Positions 32,082 through 43,923 of a stretch of 64,000 nucleotides of DNA are shown here, one piece after another; positions within the stretch are counted from its first letter, which is position 1; the number at the start of each line of letters is the position of its first letter. Below the pieces are notes generated by a model. It ran no database searches, was not told the DNA's origin, and was given only the letters and a program-made list of their open reading frames with translations. The DNA comes from Otatea glauca (Eukaryota > Streptophyta > Magnoliopsida > Poales > Poaceae), in contig CM070719.1 of assembly GCA_036346275.1 (NCBI GenBank), positions 14,239,185 through 14,303,184 on the forward strand. Reading direction: 5' to 3'. The translations under genes and the position numbers were made by a program.

Positions 32082-33198
32082 TGTAACATCCCAATTTTTT
32101 GGCTTTTGTTGATTTAATATTGTTATTTGTGCATTTTCTGAATTTTGGAAATTTCTAAAATTTTATGGAATTTATTTGGAATTTATTTTTTATTTTTGAA
32201 TTATGCTCAATATGAGTTTAAATAAAGTTTTGTCAAAATATTTTATTTTAGTTCTAAATGCCTCAAAAAAATTCAAATTTTTTTTTTGTAATTTTTCTGA
32301 TATTTTTACTATTTTATTTGAGCTATTACGTGGACGATCGAGCTTCATTGTCCCTATGAGTTCACCGTCGTCTTAGACATGGACTCCACCACTGAGTCGG
32401 TTCACCTTCTCATGCCCTAAACGGACACCGAGGGCTTTTCTAGGGCACATTAACCCCTATCCGATGTTCATCGTGTTGCGCCGCATCTTTTGGTCCAAGC
32501 CTTGTTGCCCGAGTCATCGTGGTTGTCACGCAAGACCTCGTCGAAGTTCACCGAGGCTGCCGTCGTGGTTTTTGCAAGATTCTATCGCCATCAACCCGTC
32601 TTTGTGGATTCGAGGTTGTCGCGTCGCACTATTCCAGGTCTGTGGGGTTTTGTCGCTAGCATGTCGCTGCATCACCAAGAGGTGGGTCATCTTCCTTGGG
32701 TTCGGTGAGTAGCGCCATTGTGGCCATTGCTGCCAGAAACCCTACCTGCCGTTTGACGTGGAATCCACATGTGCACTGGGTGTCAGCCCGTTGGTAGCTT
32801 TGCTGATGTGAACACGGGTGTGTCATTTTTGTCATCGCTTGCATTGGTTGAGACACGTCAGCGTCGCCGGACCTATGTGTTAGCGTCGGTTGGGTACAGT
32901 GCACCGAGTCCACCATGGACCGGCCACATGTTAGTGTGGTGTTTATGGGTTTATTTAATTAGTGCTGACGTCAGTGATGATGTCATAAATAGGTTTTTTA
33001 GTATAAAAATAATTCAAAAAATAAGGATTTTTCTATTTTCTGATTTTTCTTTTATTCAAATCTTTCAAGAGCCTGTTCTTCCTTATACGAGCTTTGGTTG
33101 AGGCGATTCAAATTTTTAAAAATTTATAAAATTAAAATATATTTAATGGTGAATTTTATTTGATTTTTGAAGTTTATTTTCTCTCTAGTTTTGGTATT
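32082..33198 (+). repeat. 3' LTR of the outer Tekay element, segment 1
   Basis: AT-rich start as in 19485, then a joint at about 32328 where part of the U3 is missing, then the GC-rich region. The exon-1-like end is at 32704 (TTCG|GTGAGT). It is interrupted at 33198 by a Copia solo LTR. Confidence 0.85.
33194..33198. repeat. target-site duplication GTATT
   Basis: Identical to 35073-35077. Confidence 0.9.
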
Positions 33199-35072
33199 TG
33201 AAAGACCATATGGAGGTCTATCCTTAATGGTGATGGGTAATTGACTGTGTTTTAGCATGAGGTGCTTGAGTTTGAGTTTGATTTGGGTTGGATTTTCAAA
33301 TTGAACCAATTTGATTTGTGTTTGTCTCGAGTGGCTCTACCGGCCTCGAGTATCGCCCTGCAGGCTTATGGTCGAATGATTCAAGTAGATTAGTAGATTG
33401 ATAGTAGACTAAGTTTCAAGTAGAATTGTTGCTGGGTCAAGCACTCTGCAGTCAGCTCAACTCGAGTCCTTAGTTTAACCAATTGTCGCTCGATATTGTT
33501 TTGTCGACTTGGTATCGGGTTGGTCATGTGGTCGATAGACTCGGCATAGTGATTGATAGAGCTGATGCGTTTGTGTCGAGAAGTCGAGCATTTTGTCGAT
33601 GGTCAAGTTACTACTCGAGTAAGGATCCTACTCGATGGTAGCAACTCGATGCGGTCAATACGATGGTCAAGTTACTACTCGAGCGAAGATCCTACTCGAT
33701 GGTGGCAACTCGATGAAGTCGATACGGTGGTTAGTGGTGTCGACTTGTTGAGCGATGCAAATAGGTGATGATTGCATATATTTGTTGGACATTGCTATAT
33801 GATGGGTTTTCTTTGTTTTTGTTGGTTACAGGATGCCGATGCTAGGTCATGGTGAGGCGAATGATGACCGAGACTAGGCGAGGAGCGTCAGAGGTCCAAA
33901 CGGTCGAGAATCGTCGGAAGATGATCGGAGACAGAGTCGCTACGAACCTAGAAGACAAGGAATGGCTGAGATGCTAGCTAGGAGCTGCTCGGATCAAGGG
34001 GGGTCATCGGATCACGGTCTTGGTGAAAGAGTAGCAGGTCTAGTTAGTATGGCTGTGCGTGCAGGTCATTCCTAGCCCTTGATGGTGGTCCTTTGGGTAG
34101 AAGGAACTCATCCAAGGGTAGTGGGTGACTCAAGAGTAGTATAAATAGAGGGGAAGGGGTGGCCTTCTCTTCTTGAAAGGTTTTGAGGTTTTTGTGCTCC
34201 TTTGAGCTTTGCCCACTTTGTTGTGAGGCTTTGTAAACCTCCCTTCCAGAAATGAATGTTTAATCCATTCCTCTCAATTCTGAATTTACTTTCTGCATTT
34301 ACATTATGCTTTAAATTCAGTGTTTAAATTCCGTAATTTACATTCTTTCAATTTACTTCTTGCACATTTGGATTTGCCTCCCCTCCTTCTAAATGCTTGT
34401 GGATCTTGTGCTGAGGATGTATGGTTGACGGACGAGTGTTCTTGAGACCATATCCCAATCATTTAGGCAAATCTTGTGTTATTCTTTGCAATAAAACGAA
34501 TTTTTGTTCTTGATAGGATGATTCTTGGAAGATTGGTTTTTTTGTCTTCTTGACTTATGTTCTAGCTTGCTATGACATGTGGGAAGCCATCTAGGATCAT
34601 CTTGATCATCAATAACCCACGAGCTAGCTAAGGGCCAAGTTTTTGTTCTTGAACCCGTTTTTGTGCACCATTCTGTAAATTTTAAAAAGGTCAGAACTTT
34701 GACATCGATTCTTGCAATCGCCGGTTGGAATAGGTTCCTGACATCCATAGGAAGGTGTCCACAAAGTTTCATTGAGTTTGGATCAGTGGATCAAAATATT
34801 CCTCGATTTTTCTTTTTGAACTTGTGTTGAAATCACTATTTGTATGCCTGGTTTACTGTAGCTACAGTAACTCTCGTAGTACCTCCCATAAATGGGCAGT
34901 AGTGCCGGCCTCAGGCTGAAATTTGTGAAAATTGATTCTTCCGCCTCCATTTGATACCAAAATTTTTTGGCTTAGTTTCTTTGTGTGAAAAATTGTATTT
35001 GTGATCTTCTTTGGGGGATAAAATTTAAATTGGGATCATTCACCCCCCTCTGATCGCCATCACAATCCTTCA
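33199..35072 (+). mobile_element. solo Sirevirus-like Copia LTR in the Tekay 3' LTR
   Basis: Runs from TGAAAGACCATATGG to CACAATCCTTCA (1874 bp), flanked by GTATT. It has a TATA box at 34140-34147 (TATAAATA). A region of TACTCGA/TCGATGG words (33600-33730) replaces the palindrome type seen in its relatives. Confidence 0.92.
34140..34147 (+). promoter_or_regulatory. TATA box of the second solo Copia LTR
   Basis: TATAAATA is followed by GAGGGGAAGGGG, mirroring 37753-37760. Confidence 0.6.
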
Positions 35073-36411
35073 GTATTTATTGCTATTTTCTCTCGATTTG
35101 CGTAGACATCGAAGTGCTCAGAGTGTCTGAGGAAGAACCATTGACTCAATAGCAAGGTTTAGAGAAAGAACAAGAGTTGTTCCCAGGCAAGTTGTGCTTT
35201 GATCATGTTGGACCTAGTTTTACAAATGCTATGTTGTTTCAAATTTATGCATGATATTTTATGTGTAGAACTATTTGAAAATAAGTTTGGGATCTAGTTA
35301 TTGAACTCAATTGGATTATACTCTACCTTGTCATTTGTATGCCATGATTATTTGTCACCCTAGGATGGTTCATTATTAGTTGGATGCTAATAGATGCCAA
35401 TGTGGGTTGGTTAGACCGTGTGTAGATGCTTAGCCATGGCACATATAACTCCTATCTTTTGGATATCAAAATTCAATCTTGACTAATGGAATATGGAACA
35501 TGTTTGTGAAAAGGTGTGTCAGATGTTGTCATACAATAATGTTGAGTTGTGGTGATATGTGTCACGCAACGATGTTGACTTGTTGATGGCATGTGCTGCA
35601 CGTTAATCAACTGAGGTGGTAAATGATTTAGACTGGGGCAAGTGGCAAGAGATTGTAGATTATGGTGGGTCAGTGTGGCATTGGGTTGGTATGATGATAT
35701 GTGATTGAAAGTGATTGGTTGGTGATTATTTGTGTATAGATTGAGATTGGTTACTGTGAACAATTGAAAATCTTGCCTCGGTCAGTTAATGACTTAACCT
35801 TGTAAGCCTTTGAACTGAACCAAACATACAACCATATGTCTGGTATGGGACAGACCTAGCTAATTAGTTTGCAATGTCTTGGCTTGAGTACTGCCAGTTG
35901 GTGGTGCATGTGGTGCAAGACGGAGCCCTTGACTGTGGTGGTGAAACCCTTTCGTGGTGAAACCTTAGTTGGCGGTACTGAATTTAGACAGAGTATTGTA
36001 AAGGCTTTCTTATAATCGTTCAATAGCATACTTTTGTATGGCGAGTCACGACAGACCTGGTGAGTAGTGTATCTTGTGGGTAAAGTGTATAACCTCAACA
36101 GAGTGTAAATCTATTTGGATAGTCGTGTCCACAGTTATGGACAATGCTCGGGAATTAGAGTCAAGGGGTAGATTTTATAAAATGAAACTTAGGTCGGGAG
36201 GCAATGTGCCATTGAAAGTTTGGAATATGATTTAGGGTTGTGAGCCAGTTTACTTGAGAAATGATGAAAGTAATTATTATTGTTATTTGTTTTACTATCA
36301 TTTCAATATATTTATTGTACTCATTTGTAAATACTGTTTTATTGCAAAAACAGCCATATCAGCCATTCATTTAGAATAAGCCATGCATATAGATATATTA
36401 GAATTGCATTC
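35073..36411 (+). repeat. 3' LTR of the outer Tekay element, segment 2
   Basis: LTR sequence resumes with TATTTATTGCTATTTTC and the acidic exon. It then continues through the intron-like region to GAATTGCATTC, where the full Copia element interrupts it. Confidence 0.85.
35106..35186 (+). other. LTR acidic internal exon, copy D
   Basis: 81 nt after TTTGCGTAG, ending CCCAG|GCAAGT. Same length and phase as copy A, with one in-frame TAG (IEVLRVSEEEPLTQ, stop, QGLEKEQELFP). Confidence 0.55.
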
Positions 36412-36507
36412 TGAAGGACCATGTGGAGGTCCATCCTTGCTTGTGATGAGTATTTGACTTTATATGATCTAGGATAGCTTAGATTTGAGTTTGTATTTAA
36501 ATGTGAT

Positions 36508-36893
36508 CTTCATGTGTAAGCCGGACCAAATTTTTGTGATCTTCATGTGTTGGCCGGACCAAAATTTTGTGATCTTCTTGTGTAGGCCGGACCAAATTTT
36601 TGTGATCTTCATGTGTAAGCCGGACCAAATTTTTTTGATCTTCTTGTGTAGGCCGGACCAAATTTTTGTGATCTTCATGTGTAAGCCGGACCAAATTTTT
36701 GTGATCTTCATGTGTTGGCCGGACCAAATTTTTGTGATCTTCATGTGTAAGCCGGACCAAAATTTTGTGATCTTCATGTGTTGGCCGGACCAAATTTTTG
36801 TGATCTTCATGTGTATGACGGACCAAATCGCGATGGTTCTCATGTGTTCTACGGACCAAATCGCGATGGTTCTCACGTGTTCTACGGACCAAT
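36508..36893 (+). repeat. 33 bp tandem repeat array in Sirevirus 5' LTR
   Basis: About ten units of GTGATCTTCATGTGTAAGCC plus GGACCAAATTTTT, alternating TAAGCC, TTGGCC and TAGGCC variants, then two variant units with TCGCGATGG. TTGGCCGGACCAA is nearly palindromic. As 33 is a multiple of three, several frames stay open; this is not evidence of a protein. Confidence 0.95.
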
Positions 36894-37250
36894 TTTCCAG
36901 CGTGCAGTAATATGCATTTTTGAGGGTCTTCTCGTGCTCGAAAAATTATGTGTTCTACATGAAAGTTGTAGATAATTTCGAAACACAAATTTTTCATGTT
37001 GACCAATTTTTCATTTGAGCAACATAAAAAATCATATAAAATCGGGAAGATTAACAGAGATTCTCACGTGTTCTACGGACCAATTTTCCAGTGTGCAGTA
37101 ATATGCATTTTGGAGGGTCTTCCCGTTCTCGAAAAATTATGTGTTCTACATGAAAGTTGTAGATAATTTCGAAACACAACTTTTTTATGTTAACAAGATT
37201 TTCAGTAGAACAACATATAAAATCATAACAAATTAAGAAGATCCAGCTGT
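36871..37250 (+). repeat. 201 bp tandem duplication in the Sirevirus 5' LTR
   Basis: The block starting TCTCACGTGTTCTACGGACC recurs at 37072, including ATTATGTGTTCTACATGAAA. The same arrangement is in the 3' LTR at about 46818 and 47010, so it predates insertion. Confidence 0.85.
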
Positions 37251-37752
37251 ATTGAAAACAGCTTGTCTGCATTTGGTTGAAATGCTTTGGTCCGTTTATG
37301 GTCTTTTCTAACCCCAACTCGTGATCGAATTGTTGTGATGGGTTCATGGTGGAACCAAGAAGGGATTTCTTGTCTTTGTGAATGTAGGACTTCATTTGGT
37401 GGTCATGGTGAGGCGAAGGGAGGCTGGAACTAGGCATGGGATGGCCGGAGGTTCAAGTTGGCTGGAAGTTCGTCGGAAGATGGCCGGAGATGAAGTCGGT
37501 GCAGTTCCAAGAGACAATAGATTAGTGGATAAGCTAGCTTATCTCTACTTGGATCAAGGAGAGCTGTAGGGTTGCAGTTTTGGAAGATAAAGTAGTGGAT
37601 AAAGTGTAGCTTGCTGTCAGGTGTACTAAGAAAGTACCTGAGTGTAGTTGAGAGTTGTTGAGAGTGACAGTGTAAGGATCAAATCCTGGCTCTTGGAAGT
37701 TGGCTTACGATTGAAGCAAGACATCCAAGGGTGGGAATTGATCCTAGGTCAA

Positions 37753-37760
37753 TATAAATA
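37753..37760 (+). promoter_or_regulatory. TATA box of Sirevirus 5' LTR
   Basis: TATAAATA is followed by AAGGGGTAGGGG. The 3' LTR has CAATAAATA at the same place (47699-47707). Confidence 0.6.
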
Positions 37761-38575
37761 AAGGGGTAGGGGCAGCCTTCCCTCTTTCAAGGTTCTGAGG
37801 TTTTTGCTGCTCATTTGAGTTTTGCCCACTTTGTTGTGAGGCTTTGTAAACCTCCCTTCCAGAAATGAAATGTTCTTCATTTATATTCTAGTTTCATTTC
37901 CTTTACGCATTTACATTACGCACTTAAATTCTGTTATCTAAATTCCGCATTTACTTACTTGCAATTTACTTTACGTAATTTGGATTTGCCTCATCTCCTT
38001 CTACATGCTATTGAATCTTTGTTGAAATTCATGGTTGATGAACTCTTCTCTTGATTCGATGTTTTCAATCATTTAGGCAATCCTTCTGTTCTTGTTGCAA
38101 GTTGTAAATCTGTGTGTTCTTGAAGTGTTTAAAACGTGTGACTTGCAGTTCTTTAGTTTTGATTTGCTTCTGGTTCTTGTTGCAAAGAATGAGATATTGA
38201 TTGGATGAATTTTCACTCAGAGCATATCCAAATTCTCTAGGCAACCCTGGTTCAAGTTCTGCAAAGACTGATCTTTTGTTCCTTCATGATGAATTCTTAA
38301 TTGATCGAGTTTTGGTGTTTACTCTTGTGCTATCTTGCTTGCTGAGATGTGTGAGAAGGTATTCAAGTCTATCTTGATCATTAGAATCTCACGAGCAAGC
38401 CAAGATCACAGATTAGCTTTTGGAGTCGTGCTGTTTTCTGAACACTACTTGTGTTTTTCTAGTCTTTGTTCTTTCAAGCAGTATTGAGTCTTTTGACTAG
38501 TATTTGTCCAAGAGGTGGGAAAATTTATTTTGGGACCATTCACCCCCCCTCTGGTCGCCATCTCGGTCTTTCAAT

Positions 38576-38588
38576 TGGTATCAGAGCC
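38576..38588 (+). promoter_or_regulatory. primer-binding site of the Sirevirus
   Basis: TGGTATCAGAGCC lies two bases after the LTR end, initiator-Met tRNA type. Confidence 0.93.
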
Positions 38589-38628
38589 GGTTTTGCTCTT
38601 TCATAGATCTTGACCGGTCTCAAGAGCC

Positions 38629-39572
38629 ATGGCGATGGACAAGTATTCCACCAAGCCACCCATTTTCTCCGAGTCGATTTTCCATTCGAAGTCACGCATG
38701 GAGTCATACATCACGCCTGTGGCTTCGATATGGCAAAAGGTGAAACTCCCATATGAGGTTCTGCCGATGAAAACGCCACGGCCGGCAATATGGTCGACGC
38801 TGAGGCTAACGCTAAGGCAAGGAACATCCTCATACAGGGTCTTAGCCGAAGTGAGTATGACAGGATTTCTCACCTTCGTTCCGCTCATGAGATTTGGGTA
38901 ACCCTCGATGCTTACCATGAGGGCACTACCCAAATCAAGACGGTTCGACATGGACCAATTCAAGCGTGAGTTCAACAAGTTTGAACAAAGATGTCGGGTG
39001 AGAGTCTTGACGAGTGCTTTGGTCGGTTTACGAAGATTTTGAGCGACCTCCGAGCAGTCGGTTGCATATACCCTGACTCGGATAATGCTCGACATTTTTT
39101 GACCGCACTCGATCTTCGTGTTTGGGAAATGAAAGTGACCACCATCAAGGACACCACTGACCTGTCGACCTTGACTCTTGACGGGCTGTATTCCCGCCTC
39201 AAGACTCATGAGATCGACGTCGTCTAGCGGAAGACGAAATCTCAGTCGATGGCCTTGGTCACTGATACCATTGGATCTTCCTCTTCTGACTCTTCTTGTG
39301 GTTTCTCTCTCTCCACCCTTTGCAAGCTAAGCAATGACCAACTGGAAAAATTTCCAGAAAATAAGCTTGCTCTTCTTGCTCGCAAGTTTTCTCATGCCTA
39401 CAAGAGGGTAAGAGAGAGAAAAAGAGGTGGCGTGATCACCTGCTTCGAGTGTGGTGGCCCCAACCACATTCGAGCAAACCGCCTAAAGCCGAGAAGGGCA
39501 AAAGCGAACAAGGCGGTTCGGGCAAGAACGATTATACCGACAAGAACCGCAACAAGAAGGCCCCACTCGTGA
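38629..39572 (+). pseudogene. Sirevirus gag with zinc knuckle
   Basis: Starts MAMDKYSTKPPIFSES. The capsid domain is spread over frames: ILIQGLSRSEYDRISHL and EIWVTLDAYHEGTTQIK near 38830-38940, then SGESLDECFGRFTKILSDLR to LSTLTLDGLYSRLKTHE (38991-39227). The knuckle CFECGGPNHIRANR near 39445-39485 has arginine where the last cysteine should be. Gag forms the particle and binds RNA. At least two frameshifts and a stop at 39225 break it. Confidence 0.85.
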
Positions 39573-40569
39573 GCCGTGAAGAAGAAGTACCACAACCGCC
39601 AAGAACAAGAAGCTCTTTCACGGGTCCTCGCCCTACTGATTTACATCGAGCTCTCCGACACCGAGAACTGGAGCGATGCAAGCGAGGACGATCCGCAAGA
39701 GAAGGTGAAGAGCGGCGATGACTTCTCCGGCATGTGCTTCATGGCATGCGCCATTGAAGTGAGCGACTCCGAGTTGTACAGCGACACGGATCAGGTACCC
39801 ACCTACGACGAGTTAAATGATGCCTTTTGTAAATTAGGCAAGTTTCATGCTAAGGCTAGGTCGAGGTGTTTGGAGTTAGAGAAGGAGGTAGATAGCCTGT
39901 CTCGGGAGTTAGCATTACTTAAATCATGTTCCTCCCGAGACTCGATAGTCAGATTTCTCGTGATGCTTTGCTTGTGGAGCCGAGAACCTAAGGAAGTTGC
40001 ATGATAGTGTGCTTGTTGATCTTGAGAATCAAGTTGAAGAATGCTATTTCATTACCTTTGATATTCCTGCCGATGCTTGCTTTTCTCCCGCTCACTCAAA
40101 TGCTTCTTGTGACAATTGCCCTAAATCGCTTCAAATTGATGCCATGAGCTTACACCTTAGAAAGCTTTACGCTAGGAATGATGAACTTGAATTGCATGCT
40201 TCTAAGGATCCAATCGGCTCATGTGAGAGTTGTAGGCAACTAAAACTCGACAATAATGCTTTGAATGTCAAGTGTGATCAACTTGCTAAGGACTTACTAG
40301 TTAAGTCAAAAATTGGCCGTCTCTTGTGTGTTGGGGTTAAGGATGATATGGATAAAATCCATATTGAGCTTAGAAAGAAGTTAGAAGACCAAACTCTTAG
40401 GATTAGAAATGCCTCTTGCGTTTCTTGTGAGGCCCTCAAGATTGAGGCAGCCGTGCTAAGGGAACAAAAGCACGTCTTTGAGAGATCTTCTCTTTACGTT
40501 CTTCTTCTTCCTCTCCTTCCCCCTGTTCTTCATGTGCCTCGTTCTTCCGGGAGTGTGAGTATCTCATGA
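39573..40569 (+). pseudogene. Sirevirus gag extension, coiled-coil region
   Basis: 39576-40004 encodes acidic then heptad-rich sequence (DDFSGMCFMACAIEVSDSEL, CLELEKEVDSLSRELALLKS). 39997-40569 continues with CESCRQLKLDNNALNVKCDQ and repeated CXXC pairs (SCDNC, SCESC, SCVSC). A long gag C-terminal extension of this kind is typical of large grass Copia elements. The two frames are joined by a frameshift. Confidence 0.7.
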
Positions 40570-41400
40570 GCACTCTCGAGAAGTTTGTTGGGGGCAAGAA
40601 GAAGCTCAATCTAATTCTAGACCAATCCAAGATTAGTCGATTTAATCGTGGTCTAGGATTTGACTACTTGGAGCACGCTAGGACTCATCCTCCTACCATT
40701 GTGCGTGGCTCCAAGAGTGGTGAGATCGTGGTAGCTCCTGGGTGAGTACTCACGTGTTTAGGTCTGGGGGATTGACCATGGGATCTCTCGAATGTATGGG
40801 TGCTTCTCCTGCTGCTTCGCCTCTAGTAAGGCAAAGTACTCATGCACTTTCTGTAAGAAAGATGGTCACCTAGTGGATTTCTGCTTCAGGTGCGCCAAGA
40901 TCATCAGGCGTGAGCATGTTGCTGCTTTTAGAGGTTTTCAGGGTCATCCCCAGACTCTGAGTGCTTCTAAAGCACGCACTGATTTTAGACAGGTTAGAGA
41001 GTCGCCTGTTTTTGGGCAGCGTACAGGACTTGGTTTTCATGCTGTTTTAGAAGCTGCTCGTAGTCAGTCTTTCCGCCGTCCTCTTGATATTCCTTGTTTT
41101 TCCCATCGAGGTAGATATCAGCGGCGTGAGGTGTTTACTTGTAGGAGATCTAGGCAGGCTTACTGGGATGGTCCGGCTTTTGCACCACGGCGTGCCAACC
41201 CAGTTTTGACTCCTAGATTATCTACCAGAGTTGCTTTTGATCGTGTGAGAGTTGAGCGTCAGAGAGACACTCGAGTCCAGTCTTCTTCTGTGGCTGGTAC
41301 TTTGAGGTGTCGTATGGTTCAGTATTGGGTTCCTAAGTCTTCACTCTATCCCAAGATCGAGTCATCTTTCTCTCTTGTGTCTTGATCGGGTTCGCTTGGA
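40570..41400 (+). pseudogene. second zinc knuckle and linker before protease
   Basis: From 40792: YSCTFCKKDGHLVDFCFRCA has a complete CX2CX4HX4C knuckle, followed by an arginine/serine/phenylalanine-rich linker. MVQYWVPKSSLYP near 41310 precedes the protease. Confidence 0.7.
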
Positions 41401-41840
41401 TGGGGAAGGGCGATGTTTGGATTGTTGACTCGGTTGTTCTCGCCATATGACCGGAGATTCTCGTTGGTTCTCTTCCTAGTCCGTGCCCCGGTGATGAGTT
41501 AATCACTTTTGGGGATGCATCTTCAGTAGAGTCATTGCTAAAGGTACCATCTGTATTAACCAAAATTTCATTCTTAAAGATGTTGCCTTAGTAAGTAAGT
41601 CGCAATACAATCGCTCTCTGCTTCTCGACTTATCGATGACTCTTTCGAGGTAAGCTTCAAGAGTAATGCGTGTAGAATCCTTGATTCATCGGAGGGTTAG
41701 TTCGCGGATTTCTAGATTTGGGAGAGTCTTTCGTGCTGATTTTTCTCGCTTCTTCCGAGACTCTCTTCGATGTTTGATTGCTTCGAGTCCCGTGATCTCT
41801 CCTTCGGCATAGGAGACTTGGTCACATTGGTTTTGATCAT
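41401..41840 (+). pseudogene. Copia protease trace and pre-integrase region
   Basis: Near 41415-41460 WIVDS, then CSRHMTGDSRWFSS in the next frame, mark the DSG-type Copia protease, broken by a missing base in a G run. The remaining stretch to 41840 is frame-broken linker. Confidence 0.7.
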
Positions 41841-42350
41841 TTGACCCGAGTTAGCAGCCATGATCTCATTCGGGGTTTGCCCAAACTCAAGATGGTCAAA
41901 GACTTAGTTTGCTCTCTTTGCCGACATGGCAAGATGGTTACTGCTTCTCATCCTCCAGTCACCGTAGTGATTACTGATGCACCAGGACAACTTTTACATA
42001 TGGACACTGTTGGTCCAGCTAGAGTGCAGTCAGCAGGAGGGAAGTGGTATATTCTTGTCATTGTTGATGATTTTTCTAGATACTCTTGAGTATTCTTCAT
42101 GGCCTCGAAGGATGAGACTTTTTCTCACTTCAGGGGTTTGGTCAGTAGGTTGTCCATTGAGCTCCCAGGTGCATTACGAGCTATACGTAGTGATAATGGC
42201 ACGGAGTTCAAGAATTCCTACTTTGAGAGTTTGTGTGTAGAGTCTGGTTTAGAGCATCAGTTCTCTTCTCCCTACGCCCCTCAGCAGAATGGCATAGTGG
42301 AAAGGAAGAACAGGACCTGGTTGAGATGGCCAGACGATGCTAGATGAGTA
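41800..42350 (+). pseudogene. Copia integrase
   Basis: The zinc domain tail (HLTRVSSHDLIRGLPKLK, DLVCSLCRHGKM) is followed by the core: LLHMDTVGPARVQSAGGKWY, IVDDFSRYS, AIRSDNGTEFKNSYFES and QQNGIVERKNRT, giving the D, D and E catalytic acids. A TGA at 42089 and a later frameshift interrupt it. Confidence 0.88.
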
Positions 42351-42931
42351 CAAGACTCTAGGAAGTTTTGGGTGAGGCTATAGCTACTTGCTTGCCATGT
42401 TTCTAATCGCGTGTTTTGAGAGCACATTTGCATCGCACTTCTTATGAGTTGAGGTATGGGCGAAAGCCCGGTGTGTCTCATTTTCGTTTTGGTTGCAAGT
42501 GTTTTATCTTGAAGTCCGTAACCTAGATAAGTTTGAGTCTCGCTCTTCGATGGTATCTTTCTAGGTTACTCGCCTTCTTCTCGTAGCTATAGGGTCCAGA
42601 GTGTTGATGCGCATAGGATCTTAGAGACCGTGATGTGACCTTTGATGAGGCTAGCCCAGAGCTAGACCTCGATGTTTGTGCTCTTCTTATCCCTCCGAGA
42701 CCATCTTTGAAGAAGATGAGGATGATGGAAATGATGGTGTTCCACGGATCCAGCCCCTCTCCACCGAGGTGCCTCCTGCTTCCATTTCTCGCACCTCGGG
42801 GAGACCAGCCCTTGCCTTCCGACTCTCCTTCAAATGAGTGGCTCTGCTCCTACCTCTTCTGCTCAAGAGGTAGAGGCTACTCGCTGCCGGACCTCCCGTC
42901 ATATTCGAGACGCCATCCTCCCGATCGATGA

Positions 42932-43760
42932 TTGGCAATTTGTTCAAGCGTGTCACACGCCAAGAACGGTCTGTCCTCCTTCTGCCTTCACTCTGCCTTC
43001 GTTGCCTCCTTTGAGCCGAAGGATGTTTCTCATGCATTATCCGATGAGTCGTGGATTAATGCTATGCATGAGGAACTTGAGAACTTTAAGAGGAACAAGG
43101 TATGGCGACTTGTCGAGCCCCATCCGTCATAACATCATTGGGACCAAGTGGGTGTCCAAAACAAGCAGAGAGGATGGGGTTGTCATTCGCAACAAGGCTA
43201 GGCTAGTTGCAGGGCTTTTCTCAAGTTGAGGGTCTTGACTTTGAGGAGACCTTTGCCCTGTAGCTAGGCTAGAGGCTATTAGGATCCCGCTTGCATTTTC
43301 TCGCATCCCGGGCTTCAAGCTCTATCAAATGGATGTCAAGAGTGCATTCCTCAATGGCTATATTGAGGAAGAGGTTTATGTCAAGCAACCTCCGATTCGA
43401 GAACCCCAAGTTTCCGAGTCATGTATACAAGCTTTCCAAAGCTCAGATGGACTCAAGCAGCCCCCAGAGCATGGTATGAGAGGCTCAAGTCTTATCTTCT
43501 CACCATGACTTTAAAATGGGCATAGTAGACAAAACTCGCTCATCGACACCATGAGTCTCATTTTCTTCTTGTCCGATTTATGTGGACGATATCATTTTTG
43601 GTGGCTCGCCTCATTCGCTTGTGTCTCAGCTTTTTGAGGTGATGAGCACAGAGTTTGAGATGAGTATGATGGGCGAGTTGAGCTACTTTCTTGGCTTCCA
43701 AATCAAGCGCACTGGAGGGTTCTTTCTTGCATCAAGGCAAATATACCCGTGACCTCCTGA
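42932..43760 (+). pseudogene. Copia reverse transcriptase
   Basis: FEPKDVSHALSDESWINAMH and FKRNKVWRLVEPHPS mark the RT start. IGTKWVSKTSREDGVVIRNK, a frame-broken MDVKSAFLNGYIEEEVYVKQ block near 43330, and the catalytic YVDDIIFGGSPHSLVSQLFE near 43570, then SYFLGFQIKRTGGFFL follow. Several frameshifts separate these. Some residues usually flanking the active site are displaced. Confidence 0.88.
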
Positions 43761-43923
43761 GGCGCTTCGATATGTCTGATGGGAAGCTGGTGATGACTCC
43801 TATGGCCACCACTGCTGTCCTCGACCACGATGAGGATGGTGAGCCCACGATCAAAAGGAGTTTCGAGAATGATCGGCTACCTCTTGTACCTCACCGCTTC
43901 GAGGCCGACATACATTTCACCGT

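Larger units (their letters stand above)
36412..38573 (+). repeat. Sirevirus 5' LTR
   Basis: 2162 bp, with a TATA box at 37753-37760. It contains a 33 bp tandem array and a 201 bp duplication. It has ~78 bp (about 38407-38484) that the 3' LTR lacks. Confidence 0.95.

Noticed and set aside
36508..36893. CRISPR-like regular 33 bp repeats
   Set aside because: Units are contiguous with no unique spacers, sit in a plant LTR, and recur in the partner LTR.
36469..37006. Long overlapping open frames on both strands in the Copia LTR (also 46416-46944)
   Set aside because: They arise because the 33 bp repeat is a multiple of three and lacks stops in several frames. The residues are simple 11-mers repeated and no domain is present.
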